From Ophiodon elongatus (Eukaryota > Chordata > Actinopteri > Perciformes > Hexagrammidae), in NCBI GenBank assembly GCA_016806645.1, contig JACSYO010001980.1, positions 3,092,001-3,156,000 of the forward strand: a stretch of DNA of 64,000 bases. Reading direction: 5' to 3'. The position numbers and the translations under genes are program-made. Numbering within the stretch: the stretch's first letter is position 1; every line of letters starts with the position of its first letter. Below the pieces are notes generated by a model, which was given only the letters and a program-made list of their open reading frames with translations, did not search any database and was not told the origin of the DNA. Positions 38,183 through 52,074 of this stretch are shown here, one piece after another.

Positions 38183-39471
38183 TCTACCTCACCACAGCTT
38201 CTCTGACATCAACAACAATGATCTGGAGCTTAATCCTCAGGTGTATTTTGTTGCTTCCTGGATTGCTCATAATGGAAAGACTTGCTTGTTGACAGCCAGC
38301 AGACGCTTTTAACAAGTCAATATTCCTCACTGTTTCATTTAGGGAACACACTGCCCACTAAAGTAGTTAAGGGACTAATCTTTCCCATTAAACTGACAGA
38401 GATGGATATGGATCCTGCAGACAGACCTCAGTTTACATTCATGATGGAGGTTCATTATGGGAATCTCACAGTGAAACATGTACAATACACAGACTGGTGT
38501 AGCAGTCCACTTGTTTAAATAATCTTTTAAAGGATAGGGCCTCAAGAAACTGTTATTACACTCGGTTGCTTTTGCAAAGTGTGCTTTTTTGTGAATTATT
38601 TCAGAGATAATACAGGATATTTGTCTGTGCCGAGCATTTTATATTTGTTGTTTGTATTCGTTCAAAGAGTAAAAGTGGTAATTTTAACAATGAACATTTA
38701 GTTTGCAATATACACTGATAGGTGGCTAGTGTGACTTCGACTCTGTCAAGTATTTGTTGATATTCTATATTTTCCTGAATTTCAACAAATCCCATGAAAA
38801 GACTAAAACCTATTACAAGTACTGTCTATGTAACGAAAGGTTAATATACAGTAGTATATTTCTCTGTGCCACAGACCCTAATTGTTGTCCCAAACTATTT
38901 AAAAAAACATCAATGAGCCACATCTTTGCCCCGGGTGACATGTTCTTTAATGACCATGAACATGGCATTGCAGTATACCCTGACTCAATGCCAGATGCAG
39001 CGTCTTGCTGCTGTAAATACTAACTAGAGTGCCAAACGTGTAGCCTATAATCTGTGGCTGAAAACAGTTCCCAAGAAATGCACTATTTACTCCTGTGTGA
39101 GTAAAGTTTGCAAAAAAAAAAAAAAAGACAGTGTCCAGCTGAATCCACAAGGCACTTGGTAAGTATAAAACTTTGTGACACATTTTTTAAGATTGTCATC
39201 TTCAGCTGGAACAAATGGGCTTGGGGCTGAGTGCCACTGGAAGTTGAGAAGTATTGCGAGACAGACTAAGACAGTGTTGGTTTTGGTCTTCCCATGGAAA
39301 ATGTCCAATCTATTTATTCAGTTTCCTGAAGCGTACTGAGACCCAGCTGTTCCAGCAGCAAGCCTATTTCATCCAAGGAGGATTCTCTTTTGCAAGCTAT
39401 GATCTTCCCATCTTTTCTCCCTGCTTTTCTCCCATTTCTTCTGGAAACAAGTGCTCTCTCTCTCTCTCTCT

Positions 39472-39510
<39 letters not shown>

Positions 39511-39537
39511 TCACACTCACACTCACACTCACACACA

Positions 39538-39577
<40 letters not shown>

Positions 39578-42500
39578 ACCATGCTTTCCCCTCATAATCT
39601 CTTTCATTATCACTCCCCATTTTTTCCCTCTTGTGTTGTTTTACCTACGAAATTAACTCATTTCTTTCCCTTGCTCTTCGCTCCCTCATCCTCATTTCTT
39701 AGTCTCGGTTGAGCCCGATCTTTCTATTTCTCTTAGGGAGTGGCAAAGGATAGCTTGCCTAAAATAATCTAAATTGCTCCTTCATCCCCTTTTCCTCTGG
39801 AGGCCTTTTGCCAAGCTGCCAAAAGAGAATATGGTCTTAATTCACCTATCTGGTTAATTGAAGGTGAAAGAATAACAAAACAGTCACAGTGGAGATTGCA
39901 TGGAGGCAGACTAAGTCGTTACTCTTACTCTCCATCGACTACTCGAAATGGCGAGCATTTGTCACGTCTTCAAGTGAAGTATTCTTTATTCACGGATGTG
40001 TGTTAATGTTTTATTTCCCAGCAGAAGAAGAAAAAGAAGAACAAAGAGGGAGACATTATGCCCTCATATTTCATAAATGCAGATTAAGGTGGCAGCTGGT
40101 GCCAGCTCTCTGATTTCTACCACAAAATGGTGAATTGAGCATTATCATTGTCGAAAATCTCAACAGATTGGCCGATGGGAGGAGGTTTGCGGTCTGAACA
40201 TAATAGAATGTTTACTAGCTAGTCTGCTCCAAAAGGATCATTAATTGCCTGCTTGTGTATCTAACTCACGTGTCTGCCTGCAGGTAAAAGAAGGAGAAAA
40301 TATTTAGCAGAGAGCAACGTATCGAGGTAGTCAGAATGGCAGACAGGAGGAGCTACAGGCAGAGATGCAAAGTCAAAGAGGGTGAAGAGAGCTGATATGT
40401 TTTGTAACATTCTCTGAGTGAATTATTCATCACTGGTAATTGTGATGTGAGTTTTGGCCTTGGCTTTTTAGTGCCGACTGGCTGCTTTCAGTTTCTGCTC
40501 TGCATTCTCTGTCTCCCAAAAATCAGCTCCAAATTACACTGGGGACTTGTCAAACCCGACTTTCGTCAACCAGATGCACTCGGTATCTGTTAATGAATAA
40601 GGAATGAACATCTCTCAGCTTCACAGTTGCTACTGTCATTCAGACGCGGGCAATGTTTACCCATGTGAGTAAACACGGCGACAGACTCACACGCATGTAC
40701 ACCTGTGCCGCTCTCACACTTGTCAGAGCTGCTTTTCTTTAACGCCTAGAAGAAAGGGTGAGCGAGACACGAAGCAGTTTGCTGGGTTGGAGTTGGGGAG
40801 CCTCTGTGGGTCGAGTTGGGCTTTCAATTCTCGTTCAAAGGCAGCGGCTGTCTGACTCGCTCTTCAGTAGCTGGTGGGCGTGGGTACTTGGAACTGAGGG
40901 ATTTTGACACTGTGTGTATTTGTGAGTTTCTATGCACAGACTGTGTATTACTGTGTTTATGTGTGTATTGCTTTATTCTGAGTGTGTGATGCAGCTGAGC
41001 CGTGGGCTTTCTGGGGCTTCCAGAGCTCCTCCTTTGTGACAGAGAGGGAGAGGCACAATCTCAAACAGCTCTCTGCTTTTATTCTGGAATGGAGAAGAGA
41101 GTTACTAAAGCAGCAAAGCCATGAAAGATCCTCTGATTAAACTGCCTGCAATCTCTACCCAGGGAATCACTAACACCAATTTCACTGTAGCAGCTATGGA
41201 TATTATTTTTTTAAATGGAATAAAGTCCACTTAGTAAACGATTTCAATATGTCTGAGAATCATGCGTTCATCTGGCCCAAAGCCCCTAGGGCTGGGTATC
41301 AAATCTCAGTACTTCTGGAACAGTTGAAATGTGTCATAAAAAAACAATTGAGTAGAGCTAAAACGATTATTCAATGAATCGAATTGTCCCTACTACTATT
41401 ATCTACAACTATTTTTCTAATTGATAGATAAAATTAGCAGAGATGCCTTCATGAAGATTTGCTGGTTTTCTTCTTCGTTACCATTGGCCCGACTAAACGT
41501 GTGTAATGAAACCTTGGATATTTGTAAACGTTTTATACATGTGGCATAAAGGCTCTCAAACACGTGAGTGTCTTTCTGAGTCACAGCCTTCAACAAAGAA
41601 TCAGACTGAGAGCAGTTATTTATATTTTATATATGTTTTGTGCTCCCTAACCCCCCAGTCTGATACACTGTCCTTGCTCCAAGACAACGTCACATACTGT
41701 AACTGCCCAATAAGTACATTGTGTTAATATGCTACAACATTAATGCTCACTAGAAGGTTGCGGCTGTATTTCTCTGTATTTTCGCCATTACAATACAAAC
41801 AATTATTCAATTAATAGGCCAGTTTCAGACTGTACCTCAGAAAAGTTCTAAACTGAGAATGAATGATAAGAATGATAAACACACGTATTGCTCCCTATTG
41901 CCCTCATCACCCCATCACGTTGCTTTAAATGTAAACTCATCCACATTTGTGAATCTAAATCAACCTGCTACATAGCCGACTTGTGAGTAATGTCTGTAAG
42001 TTACAGCTTACCTATTAGACTGTATATTAATTAGGTTTCAGCCCGTTTTATCAATATGCATTTAGTCAGTGTACAACATAAGTGCACATTTGTGTTGGTC
42101 AGCAATACACTGTGCTCATGTTATCAATGGTTGATATTTAAGATCATGTACCTTAGTGGGAGGACTGTATTGGCATATTTATAAACATCAGTCAAATTGT
42201 TCAAATAATAGGTCAACTCAGGTACAGTTAAAACTCCAACAGCAGACAACTGCTACTTTTGTCATAAAACTTGATGTTAGTAATGTTCATTTTAAAAATG
42301 CAAAGCCTCTGTCTGCTATGAATAAGGTCGCTGAATAATTATTGTTTTGCATATATATTTAGCCATAGGTAATGTTAACACTGGAAGCATGTATCAAGAG
42401 CAAGAAGAGGAATAATATTAATAATTATTCTGCATAATGAGTACAAGATCTGAGATTGGGAGCATTTTGATTGCCTCTCACCGGCTCTCAATGTTGAGAT

Positions 42501-42889
42501 TTCAGAATTTATTAATATTTTTGTATAATTACTGATAGCTTTAGTGTTGGAACAGTGTCATTTCCGCTTCTAGAAAATTCACCCCCATGATAAGGTCCTC
42601 ACTCCTGTGCTCAATTGCTTTAGAAAATTAAAGTTTTCCTTTGTTTTATTAAGAAGCTGAGGTGGAGGCTGAAGTTAGGGAGACACGTTGCTCTGACATG
42701 TAGCTTTAATTTGTCACTTAGTATAGCAGAAAGGGAGGTCCTCATTCCCCATGTAAATTTGTCTGGACCTCACCTTGGTGCATTTACAGGAATGGGTGTG
42801 TGTTCTTATTTGGACTCTGCGTATGTGTAGGCCTATGCTTTCGTCAGCTCTTTCAATGATCGGAGTGTGTGATTGCGTGGTTGCATGAC

Positions 42890-42986
<97 letters not shown>

Positions 42987-45900
42987 AGCGTCTGTTCTTG
43001 GTGTGTTGGCCCACTCCGGTATCAGTGCGGTATCATGTGACCAGGTACAGGTTTCAGTTACCCCTCTTCCCCTGATAGAAGGCTGTAATGAGGCCATTAG
43101 ATCCTGCTAATGACTTGTAGGGTCACTCAACCGCGAGAAAAGCCGAGGGGATCAGCTTGCACAGAGCTCTCCTGGCCTTTCGCCTCACTTTTTAAAACTA
43201 CATTCTCCCCTTTTTCTACTGCTTACTTCCTTGCTTTTACGCTACTCACTCTCTGTACTGTCTCTCTGTCTCTCATAATTCACCCTTAGCTCTGTATATC
43301 CCCTCACCTTTTTGTTTCTAGTCCAAGTCATCTCATTGGCTCTCCCCTTCTTTTTTTCAATTTATTGGTACAGAATAGCACTACACATTTAGTTGTCTCA
43401 CAAATTGTCACTGTCCCGCCTTTATCTCCCAATGTAGCCTATTCCTATTACTCTTTATCCATCTCACTCAATAAACACATCGCTGTTTGACTTACTTACT
43501 CAGTCCATCTCCTCCTACCTTTTCTCCCACTCTCCCTCTCAGTTTCTCTTCATATATTTTATAAATGCACTTTATATCTCCTTCCCCGTCTTTCTGCTTC
43601 TCTTCTACTTGTTTGGTCAAGTGATTCATACACAGCTGTCAATTCATATGGAAAGCAATTTTGATTATCACAATATTTTCTTTTTACTCTGAGATAAAGA
43701 AAAAGCACACATAAAAGTTCTCCAATTTTATGTTCGACTGCAGCGACAAAGAATGACTGATGATCACAAATTGCTACCTCATATTTCAGTGACTGACAGT
43801 ACACAGTGCAGGATCTCAGTTGAGAGGCTGAATTCAAGTATTTCTCCAAATTATTTTTCCATCACATTTCATCTGATACAACAGTATCCTCGGACAGCTT
43901 TCTGTTGTGTTACCTCGGAAAGCATCCCATTGAAACTGGTAAACGCTTGCAGATGGTTGAGGCGTCACCTAGTCAAGTAGTCCCGTCCTCACAGCACAGG
44001 TGTGACCAGGGCTGCGACAGACCCATCTGTTTCTCAGCACTAATACATGGTGCATATAGCAGTAATCAACGCTAATGAACACAGAACAAAACCGCTAGCT
44101 GAAATATGCAGGTCCCAAACCTGTGCTCCCTCAAGTCTTCTCTTTACTATAGAAATGGAACTTGAATCCCAAAAGGATTAGTTAATTTAAAAACTTCAAT
44201 CCGATCAGTAATATTGTGTTCAACATAGAATGAAAAACCCACAAGTGGCTACATCCAAAACCCACTGCATGAAAATAAAATGTAATTATATCTATGGGAC
44301 TAAGTGGACTTCATCACCAAGACCACTTCTGAAGAACGTTCCAAATGTTTTTAATGACTATAATCAAAATTATGGCACGGCATTGTACACATTAAAAGTC
44401 TCTTATGGAGTCAAGGAAACAAAAGGGAATATTAGCACAGCTCTTTCCCTAGACATGATCATTACAGAGCCGTCTGACCTACTTTTCATTTTGACTTTTT
44501 TTCTTGACAAAACGACTTTAGTTGGTAATTACTTTATGTCAACTTTTATGAAAGGAAAATAGAATTAAGTTAATAGAGCATTAAACTGAATGCAACTGAG
44601 AAACTGAGAGTATTGATTGTGACATCTATAATAGGCCTCATAAGTCTCTGAGGTTTCTAAAATATTGACTATTTTAGAGCAAAACCACTACAAAGCAGAG
44701 CACATTCAGGGTATCTGAGACCATCCTGTCATTTGTTCTGTTTTGTTTTCAATAAAGCTCATTATTTTGCATCTTGTATGGTTGCAACTGGCATATGGCT
44801 ATGCAGTTAGCCATCTTGGCCGTTTCAGGCAGCTTCTTTCTGTGATTACTTTTGGTCAGACACAGAGACAAGAGAAATGAATCATGTGAAAACCATATTT
44901 ATTCAGAAAGCTGGAGGACTTGCCCTGATATTAGTTGTTTTGCCCAAGTTCTCATTTCCTCAAATCCAAATCTCAATGGAGATGGAAAGTGTAAAGTTAG
45001 AACAAGTTACAATCCAGAATAGCCACATACATGGTAAATACGCCCGGTTAAATTGCTCAACACTAAATCCACTTTTTTTTTGTTGACTGTACAGTCACTT
45101 TCCCAGTGTTAAGTAGGTTTTGTTTTGCTTTTTAATTCAATGCAGCGATTGACCGGAGACATATATAGTCATAAATATCTCAGCTTTGTAGGGAGTTTGG
45201 AGTAATAATTTGCAAAGACATCAGGTGGTCAAGAGTATGTGACCAAGCGAAATAGCTGACAGTGTTGAACTGCAGTACGTATTTGAGGCAAATGTACATG
45301 CCTTGCACTTAGACGCATCTCTTTTCCCGTCAATTCTTTTCCGACGCACCCTTGATAATGTTAATATTGTGTATCGAACTAGTATGGCTGCAGAACATGT
45401 CATCTTTGGAAAATGTGTTGGGAGCATTTTCTTGCTCTTTAATGTCCATTGTCAGAAGAAAAGATCAGTCATGGCCATCGCCGTCACCTCGACATCAGCA
45501 GCTTGGCTATTACCACACGCCACCTCCTAACGAGCCTTGCTGCTTTGCTTTATCTTTAGAGCCAGTTAGCTCAACCCCTCCACGTCCCGTGGCTTCACAA
45601 TGGCAGCATGGCCTTTGGCTATAAAGAGAGGGTTTATTTCTTCTTTTTTTTTTGGTGCAGCGACACACGTCCCTCCTCTCTCCACTAGTGCCTTCCTTTG
45701 AGGCAAATGTCAGCTAATTAAGGGTTACATGGTCGACCTTTCTCACCCCCACCTGGGCCCGCACCACTCGATCCGCCACACAAAACACAGGTCAGCATGG
45801 CCTTTGATATGCTAAATATTGCTGGGCTCCTACAGGGTTGTGGACTCAATTAGAGGAGACACTTGCTGTCTTATACTGAGGATGCACAATGAGTGTGTCT

Positions 45901-48900
45901 CTTACAGTGCTACGGTCTTTAACCTGTTGTGATTCACCAGAACACATTAATGTCCTCTGGAATGTCCCAACTATTGCCCATTCTTTTCCCTTAAAAACCT
46001 ACATTGTGTATTATTTTGTTCCAACAAACATGCTGAAAAAGCCTAATTACAAATCAAGTCAAATACAAAAACAAAAACTTGAGAGTAGCACACTGACCTC
46101 ACAAACCCTGGTAATGAACTCAAAAACAGTTACTTCTCAAATATCTTAATTCTACAACGTAGATGTTAATTTCAGGGTGTGGTAATTCTCAAAAGGAGTC
46201 CTGCATTTGACCATCATGCACAAGTGGAACATTTGAGAAGGATGCTGAATATTGAATATCGTCTCTCCAGTTCAAAGCATCTTTAGAGCTGTGGGGATAC
46301 GTTCCAGAGACTAGAGAACAGAGAGAAGCCGAGAACACACTGTGCCCTTCCCCTCTTTTGGTCTGCAGCTTAACACATGCATCAGGAAACAGACAGTTCA
46401 GATAAAAAAAACTCTCATATGTCTTCGGAGAGGATGGCAGTTATGGGAATCTGACACTGCACGATACTTTAAGTGTGCGTGGATGCGCATGCCTGTCTGT
46501 GCATGTGAGAGTCTATGTTTCTGTGTGTGAATGGGCAGTGGTGGGGGAAAACTGTATGCAGGCACATATGTTATTATGAATTAGTCTGAGTGGCACAGAC
46601 AATGTTATGAAAGTAAGAGAAAGTGTCCAGGACAGATACAGATCAGTGAAAATGATCAGAAAGAAATGAATAATTTAATTACTTTGAATTAAAAATAAAT
46701 GTCCAGGAGGGATGTCATTGGGCACTGAACTGTTGTTTGAAGTGGCTGACTGTCATCAAGGACGTTGGTAATAATACTCGTGCCTTTATGACACTGTGTA
46801 ACAATTTGGGAATCCGCAGTCTGTGTTGCTCTGACATCTGTTGTCAAAATGAATCTTCTCTATAAATTCACTTTCTATGGTTCCAATCGAGAGCAGAGTA
46901 TTTTATAAGCCATAGTACATTACTGTCAGGAGAAGAAAGGGTGATTCAGAGAGGGGAGCATTTATCAACAAAAGAGACATGAGTGGCCGAACGTCACTCA
47001 AAAACGCAGTGCAGTGAAAGTACAGTGTATCAGAACTAAATCTAAGCTGACGAATGGCTCATTCTCCTGGCTACAACAACTACAAAAAGACACTGGTTAG
47101 GTATGTGTTTGTTGAGAAAATCACATTAATGTCATTTCTTTGAAAGTGCATCGTTGCAGTAGCAGGAAAATTCAGCCTGTATTCACTGTACCCAGTAAGG
47201 TACAAGTAAAAAAGAAGTCCCTGTTCAGACTGCCGGCCCAATTTCTTTTTCTTTTAGCATATCCAGATTGTATCCAGATTGATTTTCTGGACAACAAAAA
47301 CCCACATGAAATTTGTTTTTTGGCAAATTGGTTCTAAACCACATTTGAGGTTTCCAATCAGATATCTACAGATGTGTCTCAGTCCAGAGGTGCTCTGGCC
47401 GCTCAATGGCTGCACCACGGATCCTTCTGGATGCCAGTAGGATGTATGTGGCGTCAAAGCAAAAGAAAATAGAGAGGTGCTGAAAAACAATGGGAGTGAT
47501 GAGAAAGAAGCAGAAGTTGTGACTTTAGTAAGAGCCTCAGTCCACACCTGTTCCTCTTCTCAGGTGTCTCAGCTACTCCCACAGCTTAACCTGCTGTCCA
47601 ATCTTATTTCCATCTCTTTTCGTCACACACACCTGGTACAGTGTTGCGTCAGAGTGCCATTTTAAAGTGTATATATGGGTGTGTTATATGTCAATTTCTG
47701 TCACTTACTGAGGTGAAATGACTCAACACGATAGTGAGTCAGCCTTCTTGTATATTCATCTCCGGGAAGCTTTTTTCGTTTGATGATCTGTTCACACAGC
47801 TTTGGGTATTACTCTGACACACAGGAAGTGTTATGTTGTAAGACTTGAAGCAGCAGAAAACGTGGCTTCTGTAGAATAGGTAGAGGAAGATCTGGGTAAC
47901 TGATATGAGCAATGTAACCTCCCTGGCAGGACAAAGAGGAGAGTGCCACCTACAGAAACTTAAGCGTCATCAGCAGTAAATGAGACATCCGAGCACCACC
48001 CACACGGTTTTATTTACAGGTGGACTGTGGGAGGTGCGGTGCTGAAACACCGTTTGCTTATCACTTTTTACAACAAATCAAAATCAAGAATCTTGTGGAT
48101 TACTACTGTAGTATATTTTGCTCTACAACACTACTTTAAAGCACATTTTAATAATGTCCCTAACGGGACCAAATGTGTGATGATATGATGAGACTGGGAT
48201 TACTAAAGGTGTCATCATTTAGTTGCTGTTAGATAATTCCTCTGACTGGCCTAATGAGGTCACATGAGGGCACTCTGAGATTCTTTATGAATGAAAAGTG
48301 CGTTACAAATTAAATGCATTGTTATTATTATTATTACTGTAAGTTAGCATACCTAAACAACCAAGCAGGTTGTTTGTCAGCACATTCAAATAACTTCTAT
48401 GAATGTTTTATGACCTGCCTCCACTGTGGTGAAGTCATGCTTAAGTTTAGGCAACTAAAACTTCGCATATTCTCGTATACCTCGTACTTTAACTAATTGA
48501 GCTGCAAAACCTGGTCTCCAGTGTCATTTTGTGAGCTGGTTGTTCAACAAATAACATAATTGTATTATTTCACACACAGAGACACGGCATTGCAATTTTC
48601 GCCTCATACTAAATAATCTAGAATATGTTTTGGGTCATGAGAAAATGTATAGAAGACTAGAATGGGCCTCTAGGTTTAAGCTTGATACATATCAGGAAAG
48701 CGTAAGCTTAGTTTAAACACAATGTAGTGAAGCCGGCGCACACGCCAATGACATATTCACGGCCGGCGCTTGGTCGCGCACCTCTGAATTTCCGTTACTT
48801 GGCGCGCGCTCGATCACGTGACTGTCACAAGTAGTTCACTGATAAAAGCACTATTTAGATGTATAGGGATTGTACAAAGAAGGCCAGTTCAGTTTTAGAT

Positions 48901-50105
48901 GCTTTAGAAACAGGAGGTCTTTAAAGTCTTCATTTCAGTAAATAGTTTGCAGTCAAATCAAATTGTTTCCTGAATAATCCGTTGTTTCTTTATAATACAT
49001 GTTTGATGAGGGTTATGTATGTAGATATGCCTTTACAGATAATTACAATCCCTCCATGGCATTGTAGAGATTGGTTTATGGCTTTTTGCTGCTTACACCC
49101 ATAAACTGTATCTAAGTCCATGGGTTACACTCGTTGTCTTCTTGATTCTTCACAGTTTATTTTGTTTCTCCGCCCTTGGCATTTCAGAGAATAATGCAAC
49201 GAACAGCACATAGAGTATAAACGCCTCCGTGCATTGCGCGCCATCTGCGGAGGTTTGTGCCGCGGTGCCAAGCGCAAGTATAAACAAACTTTAGGTGGTT
49301 AAGGTGTTTTAACGAACAATACTTAACTGTCTTTGTATTTACAATAACAATTGTTGCCTAAAGACTCTGGCACTGACTGTATTCAGATTCTGAAAATCCA
49401 ACGGCAAATTAGAATTTTAAATATTTGCACAGAAATTACATGCAAGTGCAATCTGTTCCTGATTTTACTCACTACCCAAAAACACAAAAAAGACGTACTA
49501 ATTCCACTGTACTGTTTGTGTTTTCCCTTCCAGAGACATCAAACCTGACAACATACTACTGGATGAACATGGTAAGATCCCTTTTCTAATTATTATATTT
49601 CCATTTATTCATATGGAGGTTAGTGGGTGGAATTCCAGCACAATAAGACTTGTTGACGTCTGGTAATAACATTTAACATGGTGACCTGACTTGACTTAGC
49701 GTCCCAAATTCAAGACATAACAGCTTCTGACTTAAGGATTTCACCATACCTCAGACCTCTGGGATCACTTCTGCACAGATCAAAAGGAGCAATGCTCAGA
49801 GGCAGGTTTCAGTCGGTGCCCAGAGAGGCCTTGCAGAAGTAAGAAAGCACCTAATACCAGGTTTTAACAAGTACAACATAGAGGGCATTTTTATTTTTGG
49901 TCCACACTACGCCAGTATGCGTTGGTTGAAGCACTGTGACAATAACACCGTGTTCTTTTTCTCTGAAATATGTGATGTCATAGGACTGTGGAGAACGGGG
50001 TTATATTAATGATGCCTCCTTCACTGCCTGTTCTGAATGATTGATAAAGTCTCATAGGCTTTAGTGTCAGTTTCAGTTTGACACAAATAGACATCAACAC
50101 ATCCC

Positions 50106-50136
<31 letters not shown>

Positions 50137-51749
50137 ACAAATGCACGCACACACACACACACAGAGCAGTGCGTGTGTGTGTGTGTGTGTGTGTGTACAT
50201 GTCAGTGCAATTGTAAATAAAGGCAGAAAAAAGACAGATTGTAAATTCCTCCATCAATATGTCAATCAAGAGGTATATTCAAGTGCTTCATGTTATGATC
50301 CATTCTCGAGAAACACGCAGATATCCCAGACATAAGATGGCACAGTATGCACATGTACACTACATGGCCAAAAGAATAAAGAACAAATAGTTTCAAACAC
50401 GTTGAAACTCTCTAATTGGCTTTGCTTGGAGTGACATCGAACTTGACCTGTTCATTAAAGAAGTCTACGCTGCAAGGTCAAAAAAATAGGTGTATACAGC
50501 TCTTCGCAGCTATTTTGTCTTCTCCAAACACCAAAATCCAGTCAGAACCAGTTACCAACAAACATATCTCAAGAAATTGAGACACCCCCAAGGTCATCTG
50601 GTCTTTACGACCAGACAGTCTGGACCTTCTGTCCCATCAAAAGGTTTCAATGCCCCCTTTGAGTCATTCAGCTGGTGGTTTAATAGTGATTCAGCAAATA
50701 ACATATTTCAGTAATTTTCTACCACAGGTTATGTCCTCTGACTAAGAAGTATATTACACACTCACGCCAGCTTCCAGTGAAGCAAGAAATTATAACAGCA
50801 CAGTCCTATTGTGAACTAAACCCTGAATCAACTGTTCATCTGCTGTACACAGACCAAGCGGCAACCTCTGATTCTGGCAATGCAGAACTGTCTTTAACTT
50901 GCGTGGGTCAACTCCTCTGGTTGCAAAAAGGAGTCCGATTGTATAGAAGTCTATAAGAAAACGACCCTACTTCTCACTTGATTTATTACCCTCAGTAAAC
51001 ATTGTAAAAAAATGAGGACAAAAACCAAGATGGCGACAGCCAAAATGTCGAACTCAAGGCTTCAAAATCGTAGTCTACAAACCAATGGCTGATGTCGTGG
51101 TGAGGAAGTCCACTTATATAGTCTTTGATTCAGAGAGTAGACTGTATATGACCGATCATTTGAGAATTAACTTAACAAGTTCAAAGTACAGAGATTGTTC
51201 ATTGAACTTGGAGGATGTGCTACCTGAACACCTGTGCCCTTTTGGCAATGGCATATAAAACAAATGACATTTGTCCTCCAACTCAGGAGATTTGAGTAGA
51301 ATTTGATCAGAACGGAAACAATCTCAAATCTATATTTACAGGCACAGACAAGTCTCGGTTATGTTACACACTTTCCTGAAAATGTTGGAACATGATCATG
51401 TTGTGTGATAGTTTTATTCATGAGCTGTTTGTAATGTATATACAATATCGTGATATTTAGGCCCATGAATAATGAACTAACTATAGTGTAGGATTCAGAT
51501 TTCCCTTAGATGGAACTATGCGGATTAAACCTAACCATGAAAAACAGCCCAAGACCAATAACCTTTGGCCCTATAGTGTACACACATACCAAGACCCACG
51601 CACACACACACTCACACACACACACACACACACACACACAAAGCCCTGACATCTTGGAGGGCACTGGGCAGCTGCTAAAGGGCTATGTGGGATGGCAGCC
51701 CTGCTGTCGCTACAAACTGGAAGCAGACAAAGAAAGACAGAGCGAGAGA

Positions 51750-51790
<41 letters not shown>

Positions 51791-52014
51791 ACACACACAC
51801 AGGGAGAGTCACAATGATACAACAAGAAAGAGGAAAGTGATGAGCAAACATTTCTGGAGATAAAGATTTGTCAAAGGAAGAAAATCAGAGTAGACAAAGA
51901 AAGAAGAAAATATGGGAAGAAGAGTGATAAGGAGGCAGCAGAAAGAGAAAGGCAGCTTTGTCAGCCTAATCCTGATTTCCACAGGACAACCAACGTTTAC
52001 CTGTGCTTTCTCTT

Positions 52015-52074
<60 letters not shown>

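Larger units (their letters stand above)
34091..49533 (+). other. stk32b: stk32 intron 4 (largest complete intron)
   Basis: About 15.4 kb, GTGAGA to TTCCAG. It contains a 22-bp perfect palindrome (35523-35544), a teleost repeat at 37886-37975, the 93-bp GT array at 42891-42983, a compound CT/CACT/CA tract (39454-39571), a degenerate repeat fragment (41350-41435), a retroposon-like tail (48270-48345) and an unusual CpG-rich patch at 48725-48830 with a second near 49220-49280. No further exon was recognised. Confidence 0.88.

Noticed and set aside
42714..43097. Long His-Thr or Cys-Val repeat proteins across GT/CA arrays
   Set aside because: These are translations of dinucleotide microsatellites, as at 13179, 14556, 18953, 50105, 51600, 54999, 56721 and 61972.
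44230..44562. 110-codon plus-strand frame in intron 4
   Set aside because: A normal-looking composition but no recognised motif, no transposon context and AT-rich codon use. Length alone is not enough in 15 kb of intron.
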